From an uncultured Chitinophaga sp. (GTDB taxonomy: Bacteria > Bacteroidota > Bacteroidia > Chitinophagales > Chitinophagaceae): a stretch of 64,000 nt of DNA. The stretch spans positions 1 to 64,000 of the forward strand of contig NZ_CAMLHC010000017.1 of the NCBI RefSeq assembly GCF_946479755.1, given 5' to 3'. The notes beneath the pieces are model-generated. The model saw nothing but the letters and a program-made list of their open reading frames with translations. It had not been told where the DNA came from and ran no database searches. Below, piece after piece: positions 51,804 to 60,201 of the stretch. Every line of letters starts with the position of its first letter. Position 1 is the first letter of the stretch. Position numbers and translations under genes: made by a program.

Positions 51804-54800
51804 TTAGAAGGATACGTTTACACCAAATACATAACTTTTTACCAGCGGGTAGAAGTTGTCCGGGTCCAGCTCGGGGTCCAGGCCGGGGTATTTAGTGATG
51901 GTAAACGGATTCTGAACGTCGAAGGAGAACCTTACACCAGAGAATACTTTTTGTCTTTCTACTACTTTGGCAGGCAGGGTATAACCCAGCGTGATGTTGC
52001 GGCAGCGCAGGAAAGAAGCGTCGGAGAGCCAGTAACTGGCTTCGTTCTGGAACTGGGAGTAGGAGCCGTCGGTGAGGGCGGTCGGGAAATCTCCGTTCGG
52101 ATTTTTGAAAGTCCAGCGGTTGGAAGATACCGGCATAGCGTTGAAACCGAAAGGATTGGTCGTGGTTTCATTGACTCTGCCGCCCAGGTACGGAGACCAT
52201 TTTTTCTGGATCAGGCCGGAGAAGAAGATGTTCAGGTCAAAATTCTTATAGGAGAACTGGTTGCCGATACCGAAGTTGAAGCGGGGATCACCGTTTGCCA
52301 GCAGTGTTTTGTCTGCGGCGGTGATAGCGCCATCGGGCCCTACCACTTTACCGTTGGGATCGAAGCCGTGAATGTCGCTCAGGATAAGACCGCCGGGCAG
52401 CATACCTGGCATATAGGCCGGTGCGCCGCCTTTTTCGCCTTTATAGATACCGGTGGACCAGTAACCGTAAATCGGGTTGAACAGGGCGTCTTTGCCGGTA
52501 GCGGCTTCCCAGGGTTTCAGGGCGCCGATGGCTGCAGGAGAGCGTTCTTTCCAGTAGCTGAGGTAATGGGAGAAGTTCAGGCTGGTAGACCAGGAGAACC
52601 CATTTTCAGACTGGATGTTTTTGCTGTGCAGGGCTATCTCGTAACCGGTGGACCTGGTTTTTCCGGCATTGGTAAATCCTTCCCTGAGCACAAAACCGGT
52701 AGGATAGGTGACGCTGGAGATCAGGTTACGGATGTCTTTGCGGAAGTAGTCGAAGGAACCGGAGAGGCGGTTATTAAAGAACGCGAAGTCAACGCCGGCA
52801 TTCAGTTCTCCGGCTGTTTCCCAGGTGAGGTAAGGGTTTTCGTCGCGGATCATTACCACGCCGGTGTTGACATTACCCTGGCCAAAGTATGGGCTTCTGG
52901 AGGCGTCGTATACCCTGTTGGCCGCCGCTCCGAAGTTACTGTTACCTGTTTCACCGTAGCCGGCTCTTACTTTCAGGAAAGAGAGTGGTGTAAAGCCTTT
53001 CAGGAAAGTTTCGTCGGAGAGTACCCAGCCGGCAGATACGCCGGGGAAGTAACCCCATTTTTTGTTGGCCGCAAATACGGAGGAGCCATCCCGGCGGATA
53101 GATGCCTGTAAGGTGATATTACCTCTGTAGGTATAGATGGCGCGGGCGAAGTAGGAGGCCCAGATGGTTTCTGATTTGCTGGAACCTACGATCGGTTTGA
53201 TCGCCTGACCGGAGCCGAGGTCATAGTATTTGGACACGTCGGACAGGAAGCCCTGGTTGGAGGCGTTGAAGCCTTCCCAGCCGGATTTCTGGTAGCTGTA
53301 ACCTGCAACGGCGCTGAGGTTGTGCTGTTCGTTGAACGATTTGTTATAGGCGAGGGTATATTCCAGCAGGGTGGATTTAGCTTCTGACTGGGCGATGCTG
53401 GCAGAGCCGTTCACCTGTGCGCCGAGGTAGAATGTCCGGGGCAGGTAGGTGGACCGTTTGGAGTTGGAGTTGTCGTAGCTGAAGCGCACATTGGCTTTCA
53501 GGTCCGGGATGATGCTCCATTCTGCAAAAGCGCTGCTGAGCGTGCGGGTGGTGACGGTCTGGTCGGTGATCGTTCCGTAAGACACCGGGTTGGGGATATT
53601 AGGATAGTAGGGGCTTACCGGGTAGGTGCCGTTGGGCAGTTGCAGTGGCTGCACCGGCGCCCAGTAGATGGCGGAGGTGATGATACCGCCGTTTTCGTTG
53701 GCGCCGCCGGTAAAGGTATTGTTAGCCGTAGAATTGGAGAGGATCATGCTGGCGCCCAGTTTGATTTTGTCGGACACCGCCTGGTCGATGCTTACGCGGC
53801 CGTTATAACGTTTGAAGTCAGTGCCGAGGATTACGCCTTTCTGATCGAAGTAGTTGCCGGAAGCGTAGTAGTTGGTTTTGCCGTTACCGCCGGAAACAGC
53901 GATGTTGTGCTGTTGGGTATAACCTGCGCGGGTGATGGCATCGGTGGCTTTTTCGTTGTAGCTGCGGGCAGAGTCGATCTGGCCCTGGGAGTAGATGGGT
54001 TTGTACGGATCGGTGACAGATGCCGGATCTTTGGTGCCGTAGTAGGGGGCCACTTTATTATCGCGGTACCACATCTCTTCTCTCAGCAGGTTGCGCTGCA
54101 CCATGTAGTCTGCTGCACCGTATACCGGGTACATTTTGTCTACGTTCTGAATGCCGTAGGAGCCGGTGTATTCTACTTTTGGTTTGCCGTCGATCCCTTT
54201 CTTGGTAGTGATGAGCACCACGCCGGCGCCGGCGCGGGCGCCGTAGATAGAGGCGGCGCTGGCGTCTTTCAGGAATTCGATGGACTGGATATCGTTCGGG
54301 TTGATGAAGTTCAGCGGGGATTTGTCCACGCCGCCTTCCGCATTTTTACCGTATTTGGTGCCGGTGATGGGCTGTGCGGCGGCGTCCATAACGGGCACAC
54401 CGTCGATCACGTACAACACGCCGGCGTTGGCGAAGGACGGGTTGCTTCTGATCTGTACTTTGATGCCTGCGCCGGGCTGACCGGTGGTTTGTGTTACCTG
54501 TACGCCGGAAGCCTTACCCTGCAGGGCACTCTGGAAGCTGGTGCTGGCGCTGATGTTGAGGTCTTTGCCTTTCACGGTGGTCACGGCGCCGGTGAGGTTC
54601 TTTTGTTTTACAGTGCCGTAGCCGATCACTACTACGTCTGACAGCGCGTTGGTAGCGCGTTTCAGGCGGATGTCGAGGGTAGCCTGGCCGGTGTAGGTGA
54701 TCTCTTGTGTTTCGAAGCCGATGGAACGTACGATCACCACATCGCCTTTCACGAGGTTGAGGGTGAAGCTGCCGTCTACTTTGGTGATGGCGCCTTTCTG

Positions 54801-55268
54801 GGAGCCTTTCACGGCTACGGTCACAAAAGGCAGGGGCGCGCCGTCGGCGTCGAGGATTTTGCCGGAGACGTCGGTCAGCAGGTTGCCCGTCAGCGTGGTG
54901 GCTGCTGCTTTTTTCCGTACGGTGATCTCTTTGCCGTCCATCACGTAGGAGAGGGGCTGGTCTGCAAAAATGACTTTCAGTGCTTCGTTCAGCGGCACGT
55001 CGTTGAGGTTGACGTTGACCGGTTTGGCGGCGCTGATATGATCTTTAACGTAGAAGAAGTTGTAGCCTGTCTGGCTTCTTAGTTTTTGGATGACCGTGAC
55101 AAGGGAAGCGTTTTTCTCAGAAAGGGTCACTTTCTGTGCATTGGCTGCAGCACTGAGGCTGACGAACGCTGTAAGCAATAATGTGGTTGCAATCCGCATG
55201 AAAACGAAGATTTTGGAAGGCCGGCAATAGCTCGCCCTGCCTCCTTTGTGAAGAAGGTTTAATATCAT
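51804..55268 (-). CDS. SusC-family TonB-dependent receptor with N-terminal STN domain
   Basis: A 1154-aa receptor. The ATG gives a long lead before MRIATTLLLTAFVSLSAAANAQ, and the second ATG (at 55199) is a good alternative start. The STN domain (about residues 45-115) is the signalling module that contacts an FecR anti-sigma. A CarboxypepD-type regulatory domain (about 125-210), the plug (VVVIGYGTVKQKNLTGAV ... YGARAGAGVVLITTKKG) and a barrel of about 800 residues follow. With FecR and ECF sigma upstream, the receptor should report substrate binding to the sigma factor. Confidence 0.96.
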   Translation of the reverse strand: MILNLLHKGGRASYCRPSKIFVFMRIATTLLLTAFVSLSAAANAQKVTLSEKNASLVTVIQKLRSQTGYNFFYVKDHISAAKPVNVNLNDVPLNEALKVIFADQPLSYVMDGKEITVRKKAAATTLTGNLLTDVSGKILDADGAPLPFVTVAVKGSQKGAITKVDGSFTLNLVKGDVVIVRSIGFETQEITYTGQATLDIRLKRATNALSDVVVIGYGTVKQKNLTGAVTTVKGKDLNISASTSFQSALQGKASGVQVTQTTGQPGAGIKVQIRSNPSFANAGVLYVIDGVPVMDAAAQPITGTKYGKNAEGGVDKSPLNFINPNDIQSIEFLKDASAASIYGARAGAGVVLITTKKGIDGKPKVEYTGSYGIQNVDKMYPVYGAADYMVQRNLLREEMWYRDNKVAPYYGTKDPASVTDPYKPIYSQGQIDSARSYNEKATDAITRAGYTQQHNIAVSGGNGKTNYYASGNYFDQKGVILGTDFKRYNGRVSIDQAVSDKIKLGASMILSNSTANNTFTGGANENGGIITSAIYWAPVQPLQLPNGTYPVSPYYPNIPNPVSYGTITDQTVTTRTLSSAFAEWSIIPDLKANVRFSYDNSNSKRSTYLPRTFYLGAQVNGSASIAQSEAKSTLLEYTLAYNKSFNEQHNLSAVAGYSYQKSGWEGFNASNQGFLSDVSKYYDLGSGQAIKPIVGSSKSETIWASYFARAIYTYRGNITLQASIRRDGSSVFAANKKWGYFPGVSAGWVLSDETFLKGFTPLSFLKVRAGYGETGNSNFGAAANRVYDASRSPYFGQGNVNTGVVMIRDENPYLTWETAGELNAGVDFAFFNNRLSGSFDYFRKDIRNLISSVTYPTGFVLREGFTNAGKTRSTGYEIALHSKNIQSENGFSWSTSLNFSHYLSYWKERSPAAIGALKPWEAATGKDALFNPIYGYWSTGIYKGEKGGAPAYMPGMLPGGLILSDIHGFDPNGKVVGPDGAITAADKTLLANGDPRFNFGIGNQFSYKNFDLNIFFSGLIQKKWSPYLGGRVNETTTNPFGFNAMPVSSNRWTFKNPNGDFPTALTDGSYSQFQNEASYWLSDASFLRCRNITLGYTLPAKVVERQKVFSGVRFSFDVQNPFTITKYPGLDPELDPDNFYPLVKSYVFGVNVSF

Positions 55269-55336
55269 ACCTTTACGAGGTTTGGTTTTTAATTCAATGT
55301 TTGTTTTTCCGTGCGTGAAAAATTGATTTTGATTGA

Positions 55337-55391
55337 GGCCTTACGACCGAACGTGGAAGTGCTTCCTCACTTTCACGTTTTTTATAAGGCC
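55337..55391. repeat. Nested inverted repeats between fecR-type and susC-type genes
   Basis: Inner arms of 12 bp (AACGTGGAAGTG / CACTTTCACGTT, one mismatch) lie inside outer arms GGCCTTA / TAAGGCC. A T-run follows the inner stem on the plus strand only. On the minus strand it would form a folded leader between the FecR gene and the receptor. Confidence 0.6.
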
Positions 55392-55478
55392 ACTGTTTGT
55401 TGGCTTTACTTCATTGGCGTGGATTTAAAGTTCACTGTTAAATAGTTGTTCCCTGACAGTCATCGTTCACAATCGTGG

Positions 55479-56594
55479 TCAGTATTTGCTTACATATATT
55501 TTCTTTTCGTTGATCCTGAATTTCAACAGGCCTGCTTTCTCGATGGTATTTAAGACTTTTGATACGTTTTCAAACCGGGAGATGGTGCCCACCATTTCGT
55601 TGGTGGGGATGTCGCCTTCGTAGATGACTTCCACATCGTACCAGCGGGCTATTTTCCGCATCACCTCGTAGATGTTTTCATCGTTGAATTCGAAGTAGCC
55701 GTTTTTCCAGGCGACGATACCGTCGGTGTTGACGGGGATGATTTTTACTTCGCCGTTTTTACCGCTGATAGCCTGCTGACCGGGTTTCAGCACCTGCGCG
55801 TCGTTGATTTTAACGGCGCCGCGGAGCAGGGTGGTCCTGGCAGACGGTTCATCGGGGTAGTTGTTGACATTGAAGCTGGTGCCAAGCACCTGTATTTGCT
55901 GATGGTTGGTGCGTACTTTAAAAGGGTGGGCCGGATCGGCGGCCACTTCAAAGTAGGCTTCACCGTTTACTTCCACGGAGCGTTCCGCCTGATGAGCGAA
56001 AGAGGCCGGGAAGGTGAGGGTGGTGGCGGCATTGAGCCATACCCGCGTACCGTCTGACAGGGTGATCTGGTATTGTTCGCCCCGGGCGGTGCTGAGGGTA
56101 TTGTACTGAACGGCGGTGGCGCCATTGACCGGGCGGTATTCCAGTGAGCCGTCGGCGGATTTGCTGACTTCCGCGCCGTCCTGGTCGGTCAGTTTACCTG
56201 CCTGGGTGTCGGAGAGCAGTATTTTCTTCCCGTTGGCCAGCGTGAGCGTAGCAGTGTTCTTGCCTGCCGGCAGGTCTGCCGAAGGTGGCAGGGCGTGGAT
56301 GGCCACGGGCGCCGGTGGCTGGCTGTTATGCCTGTACCAGAAGAAACCGCCGGCCAGGATGCCTGTGAGTGCCGCGGCCGCTGCGATGCGCCAGGGGAAT
56401 ACCTTCCCCCGGGAGATGCCTGCCTGCCGGTGTATTTTTTCCAGCAGGGCGGTTTCCCGGGCGGACAAGTCGCCGATATCCGGCCGGCCGGCCTGCTGTG
56501 CATCGCACCAGGCGCTGTACACCGCCAGTTCTTCATCTGTGGCCGTGTTGGTCGCTATTCGTTCTATAATATCTGCAATGCGTGCTTGGTCCAT
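55479..56594 (-). CDS. FecR-family anti-sigma factor
   Basis: A 371-aa protein with a cytosolic N-terminus (residues 1-65), one membrane helix (about 69-87) and a periplasmic part. FecR hallmarks are the GEQYQITLSDGTRVWLNAATTLTFPASFAHQAERSVEVNGEAYFEVAADPAHPFKVR segment and a C-terminal DUF4974-type domain (KNGYFEFNDENIYEVMRKIARWYDVEVIY). It should hold the upstream sigma factor until the SusC STN domain signals. It starts 77 bp after the ECF sigma gene. Confidence 0.96.
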   Translation of the reverse strand: MDQARIADIIERIATNTATDEELAVYSAWCDAQQAGRPDIGDLSARETALLEKIHRQAGISRGKVFPWRIAAAAALTGILAGGFFWYRHNSQPPAPVAIHALPPSADLPAGKNTATLTLANGKKILLSDTQAGKLTDQDGAEVSKSADGSLEYRPVNGATAVQYNTLSTARGEQYQITLSDGTRVWLNAATTLTFPASFAHQAERSVEVNGEAYFEVAADPAHPFKVRTNHQQIQVLGTSFNVNNYPDEPSARTTLLRGAVKINDAQVLKPGQQAISGKNGEVKIIPVNTDGIVAWKNGYFEFNDENIYEVMRKIARWYDVEVIYEGDIPTNEMVGTISRFENVSKVLNTIEKAGLLKFRINEKKIYVSKY

Positions 56595-56671
56595 GGAAAG
56601 CCTGTTAGGTGCTTGTTCAATATACTAAGGGACATAAAAAGGGGCTTCCCCCCAAAGGAGGGCAAAAAAAA

Positions 56672-57235
56672 TTATAACAGCAGGAAAGAGAGCATTTTTT
56701 TGCCCAGGTCTGACCGGAGTTTTTTCAGGGCGATGGTGATCTGGTTTTCCACCGTTTTTTCGGAGATGCCCAGGCGGGCGGCGATTTCCTTGTTACTGAG
56801 GTGTTGTACGCGGCTGAGGTGGAATATCTCGCGGGCGCGCTGGGGGAGTGTTTCGGAGAATTCGGTGATCACCCGTCTCAGTTCTTTTACCTCTATATCT
56901 TCTTCTATGCGGGTGATGGTGGGCAGTTCCACATTGGCGGCGAGGATGGCCGCGCGGCGGCGGGAGGTCTGGATGATGCGGGCCAGCCGGTATTTAACGG
57001 CGGCCATCAGGTAGCCTTTCAGGGAGGTGACTTCCAGGGTGGAGCGGTGCTCCCACAGCCACACAAATATCTCCTGCACGGCGTCACTGCATTCTTCTTC
57101 GTTGTCCAGGATATTCCAGGCGTACTGGTACAGCAGGCGGAAATAGCGGGCATACACCTCGTTAAAGGCCTGTACCTCGCCTTCCTTTAATAAAGGTAGC
57201 AATGCTGCATCACTGAACGCGTTATAATCCCTCAT
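56672..57235 (-). CDS. ECF RNA polymerase sigma factor
   Basis: A 187-aa sigma factor. Region 2 is DAVQEIFVWLWEHRSTLEVTSLKGYLMAAVKYRL, and region 4 is LPQRAREIFHLSRVQHLSNKEIAARLGISEKTVENQITIALKKLR, an HTH. Length and pairing with FecR are typical of the Bacteroidota cell-surface signalling group. It should drive transcription of the SusC/SusD/GH16 operon, and is divergent from the DUF2461 operon. Confidence 0.96.
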   Translation of the reverse strand: MRDYNAFSDAALLPLLKEGEVQAFNEVYARYFRLLYQYAWNILDNEEECSDAVQEIFVWLWEHRSTLEVTSLKGYLMAAVKYRLARIIQTSRRRAAILAANVELPTITRIEEDIEVKELRRVITEFSETLPQRAREIFHLSRVQHLSNKEIAARLGISEKTVENQITIALKKLRSDLGKKMLSFLLL

Positions 57236-57370
57236 ATACTAATAAACCTCCGGCAGAGCCCATCGGCCAAATTTGCGTTATTTTTATGAATAGAGCAAAC
57301 ACAGATTGACTGACGGATTTTTTGATGTTGGGGACCAGGGGCCGGACAAACCCGGTGGTAAAAATTGATT

Positions 57371-57378
57371 TATATTTG
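57371..57378 (+). promoter_or_regulatory. -7 promoter box of the DUF2461 operon
   Basis: TATATTTG is a perfect TAnnTTTG box 36 bp before the start codon. No good -33 TTTG was found. Confidence 0.5.
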
Positions 57379-57413
57379 CTTTCCTCGATTTCATCCTGAA
57401 AAACATCAGCAAA

Positions 57414-58109
57414 ATGGCAAAACAAACAACAGGCGGAGCAGGCATGCAACAGGCCGGATTTGATTTCTTAAAGGCGTTAAAGAAAAATAACAACCGGGAG
57501 TGGTTCAACGAACATAAAGACGACTACCTCCGGGAGCTGCAACAGATGGAGACCTTTGCGGACGACCTGCTGGCAGACCTCTCCGTTCATGACGTGATAG
57601 AAACGCCTTCCGGCAAAAAAAGCCTTTTCCGTATTTACCGCGATACCCGTTTCTCTTCAGATAAAACACCTTATAAAACCTACTGGGCCGGTGGTTTTAA
57701 ACGGGCCACCCGGCAGCGTCGCGGCGGTTACTATTTCCAGATAGAGCAGGGTGCCAGCTTTATCGGCGGCGGTTTCTGGGGCCCGGTGGCCGACGATCTC
57801 AAAAAGATCCGTGATGACATCGCTTTCGATCCGAACCCGCTGCGTAAGATCCTTAACAGCAAGACCTTTAAATCCACTTTCGGCGCGCTGGAAGGCGAGC
57901 AGCTGAAAAAGACGCCCCGCGGCTATGATCCGGAACACGAAGGCGCCGACTTGCTGCGCTACAAGCAGTACCTGCTGATCCGGCGCTTTACCGACGAAGA
58001 GGTGATGTCACCGCAGTTCAGAAAAGAAGCCGGAAAAACCTTTGCCGCTATGCGTCCTTTCCTCGACTATATGAGTGAAATTTTGTCTACCGATTCCAAC
58101 GGATTGTAA
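57414..58109 (+). CDS. DUF2461 family protein
   Basis: A 231-aa protein. The FDFLKALKKNNNREWFNEHKDDY and FRIYRDTRFSSDKTPYKTYWAGGF segments define DUF2461, and GGYYFQIEQGASFIGGGFWGP continues it. An ATG ten codons into the protein is an alternative start. Function unknown; it is found widely in Bacteroidota. It leads a three-gene operon with a thioesterase and a DinB-like protein. Confidence 0.92.
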   Translation: MAKQTTGGAGMQQAGFDFLKALKKNNNREWFNEHKDDYLRELQQMETFADDLLADLSVHDVIETPSGKKSLFRIYRDTRFSSDKTPYKTYWAGGFKRATRQRRGGYYFQIEQGASFIGGGFWGPVADDLKKIRDDIAFDPNPLRKILNSKTFKSTFGALEGEQLKKTPRGYDPEHEGADLLRYKQYLLIRRFTDEEVMSPQFRKEAGKTFAAMRPFLDYMSEILSTDSNGL

Positions 58110-58119
58110 TCATCAGCAT

Positions 58120-58560
58120 ATGCACAATATTGAACCATTAGCGCCGGAGATAGCGCAGCGCGTGCGCGATAGTTTCGGCCGGCAGAAGATGATGGCGCTG
58201 TACGGCGCCAGTCTGACCGGTATCGGGAAGGGATATGTGGAAATCAGTATGCCGCCCAGCGAGATCGCCTTGCGCCCGTCGGGCATCTTCCATGGCAGCG
58301 CTATCGCGGGCCTGACAGATGTGGTGGCTGGCTATTGCGCGGCCACCATTCCCGCAGAAGACCCTTATTTCGTGACCGTCGAGTTTAAGATCAATTTCCT
58401 GAACCAGGCCAAAGGAGAGCTGCTGATCGGCCGGGGGAAGACCATCAAAGCCGGCGCCACGCTCACCATTATACAGACAGACCTCTACACCCGTACCGGC
58501 GAGCGCGAAACCCACGTGGCCACCGCGCTGGTCACCATGATGCAGATCAAAAAACGTTAA
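58120..58560 (+). CDS. PaaI-type hotdog thioesterase
   Basis: The ATG after the DUF2461 stop gives 146 aa. The hotdog pattern is GSLTGIGKGYVEI-like strand, PSGIFHGSAIAGLTDVVAGYCAATIP and YFVTVEFKINFLNQAKGELLIGRG. It resembles PaaI/YigI-type thioesterases rather than the MenI-like protein at 44.6 kb, where glutamate follows the HGG. Substrate unknown. Starts 10 bp after the upstream stop. Confidence 0.85.
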   Translation: MHNIEPLAPEIAQRVRDSFGRQKMMALYGASLTGIGKGYVEISMPPSEIALRPSGIFHGSAIAGLTDVVAGYCAATIPAEDPYFVTVEFKINFLNQAKGELLIGRGKTIKAGATLTIIQTDLYTRTGERETHVATALVTMMQIKKR

Positions 58561-58562
58561 CC

Positions 58563-59069
58563 ATGGAAATCACTACTGTAACCACGTTCCTGCCTTATTA
58601 CGATAAAATCCGTGAACGCACCAAAAGACTGCTCGCCGTGGTGCCGCCCGATTCGCTGGACTGGGCCTATATGCCGGGCAAGTTCACCATCGGTGATGAA
58701 ATACGGCATATCGCCGCTATTGAGCGGTATATGTTCGCCGAAACCATCGCCGGTCGCCCCAGCAGTTACGACGGCTGTGGTAAAGAGAAGGCAGACGGCT
58801 ACGACGCCGTGATGGCGTATTTCGATGAAAAGCATGAAGAGTCGATGGCTATCTTCCGCGCGCTGAGCGATGAAGACCTGCAGCGGAAATGTACTACGCC
58901 CGGCAATGCTACCATGCCCGTCTGGAAATGGATGCGCGCCATGGTAGAACATGAAATCCATCACCGCGCACAGTTGTATATCTACCTGAATATGATCGGT
59001 GTAAAAACTCCGCCGATGTTTGGATTGAGTGCGGAGGAAGTGGCGGGGTATGGTAAGGGAAAGCCGTAA
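58563..59069 (+). CDS. Cytosolic DinB-like protein
   Basis: A 168-aa DinB/YfiT-like protein without signal peptide. The metal-binding histidines lie in GDEIRHIAAIERYMF and MVEHEIHHRAQLYIYLNM. It begins 2 bp after the thioesterase stop. Compared with the secreted DinB pair at 45 kb it is a distant paralogue with the more usual cytosolic location. Confidence 0.9.
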   Translation: MEITTVTTFLPYYDKIRERTKRLLAVVPPDSLDWAYMPGKFTIGDEIRHIAAIERYMFAETIAGRPSSYDGCGKEKADGYDAVMAYFDEKHEESMAIFRALSDEDLQRKCTTPGNATMPVWKWMRAMVEHEIHHRAQLYIYLNMIGVKTPPMFGLSAEEVAGYGKGKP

Positions 59070-59134
59070 AAATTAATACAGAACGATTTTCGGAAAATTT
59101 TATGTTTGAGTTGACAGAGGAGAGGTAGTATCAG

Positions 59135-59157
59135 TGGTATCACATTTTGTGATACCA
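59135..59157. repeat. 10-bp perfect inverted repeat before an orphan gene
   Basis: TGGTATCACA and TGTGATACCA pair across TTT, about 50 bp before the orphan gene. A weak T-rich stretch follows; it is either the operon terminator or an operator. Confidence 0.6.
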
Positions 59158-59207
59158 TATCAAAATAATTTTTAGGTCCAGGTACCGAATACCTTACTGA
59201 TAAACCT

Positions 59208-59837
59208 ATGTTATTAGAGACGTTTATCCTCGATATAAAGAAAAACTTTGATCCCGAGGAAATCGAGATCAAAATTTCTTCTTTACATATAGATGCCGAC
59301 CAGCCGTTTCTGGATTTGTGGGTTAAGCTCGACGATGAAGAGGTTAGATCAGAAAACGTCATCATAGACGTCGTTGGATACAAGGAACTCAAACTACAAA
59401 AGGATGTATTTTCGGATATCGATGTGGTCAATGATCATCCTTTGCTCTGGAAATACAACGATCTCAACTCATCATTGTATTTTAACGAGGTCGCAAAAGA
59501 TCCGTACCGGCTTTTTTGGAAGTTGCATCGGGCTCACCGGGGTATCTATGGTGATTTGTTACCGCCAGAAACTTATTGGAACACTGTTTTCCTGGAGCGG
59601 GACGGCTTTTTGCCACCGTTCGGGTTATTTGCAAGCGGGCCTCAGAAATTGATGAATGCATATGCCAGGTGTTTCGAAGAGGAGAGTGTCCGTTGTTCGC
59701 AAACAGCAGCCTCCATGCCAGTGTTTTGGAATGGAACAGCGCATGTGGAAGGCTTTCAGGCCCTTAAAATCCTTTTTTGGGGCAATTCTTTTATTATTGC
59801 GAAGGACTTTGTCCTGAGGAAACGCCTCGTTGTTTAA
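59208..59837 (+). CDS. Orphan protein of unknown function beside an RHS gene
   Basis: A 209-aa acidic protein with no signal peptide or membrane helix. Its start MLLETFILDIKKNFDPEEIEIKISSLHIDADQPFLDLWVKL and WNTVFLERDGFLPPFGLFASGPQKLMNAYARCF segment match no family I recognise. Codon use is more AT-rich than in nearby genes. Single orphan genes beside RHS proteins are often immunity genes, but those usually lie downstream of the toxin, and this one is upstream. Function not assigned. Confidence 0.65.
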   Translation: MLLETFILDIKKNFDPEEIEIKISSLHIDADQPFLDLWVKLDDEEVRSENVIIDVVGYKELKLQKDVFSDIDVVNDHPLLWKYNDLNSSLYFNEVAKDPYRLFWKLHRAHRGIYGDLLPPETYWNTVFLERDGFLPPFGLFASGPQKLMNAYARCFEEESVRCSQTAASMPVFWNGTAHVEGFQALKILFWGNSFIIAKDFVLRKRLVV

Positions 59838-60201
59838 TATTGCGAGAAAACAGATAAAGTTCCACTGAATGAAGGGTGTAATGCCGGTGACCGGGAGATT
59901 TTGCAGGAATGAACTATTTTTCTATCTTGTGCAGCATTGGTTGTTACAAAAGAAACATTGACTATGTAGCAAAAATATTGGATGTTGCCCAACAATTCCT
60001 CCTATCCGGAATGCATTCCTTACCTATGGTGACGCTCCCCTGATAGATTGTTCCTTGTCCAATAGCTGTTTAATTAACTTATCTCTGTTATTTGCTGTGC
60101 CTAAAGAGAGGAGTGGCCAGATGTAGCAACAAGGATAGAAAAGTTCTGAAATATCAACCGCCGGTTACATCATGAAAAGTTGTTACCCAAATAGAAGACC
60201 T
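59838..60201. other. 364-bp AT-rich gap before the RHS gene
   Basis: A 44-codon plus-strand frame from 59909 (MNYFSILCSIGCYKRNID...) is the only candidate and could be a gene remnant or chance. No promoter or terminator was clear. Confidence 0.4.
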
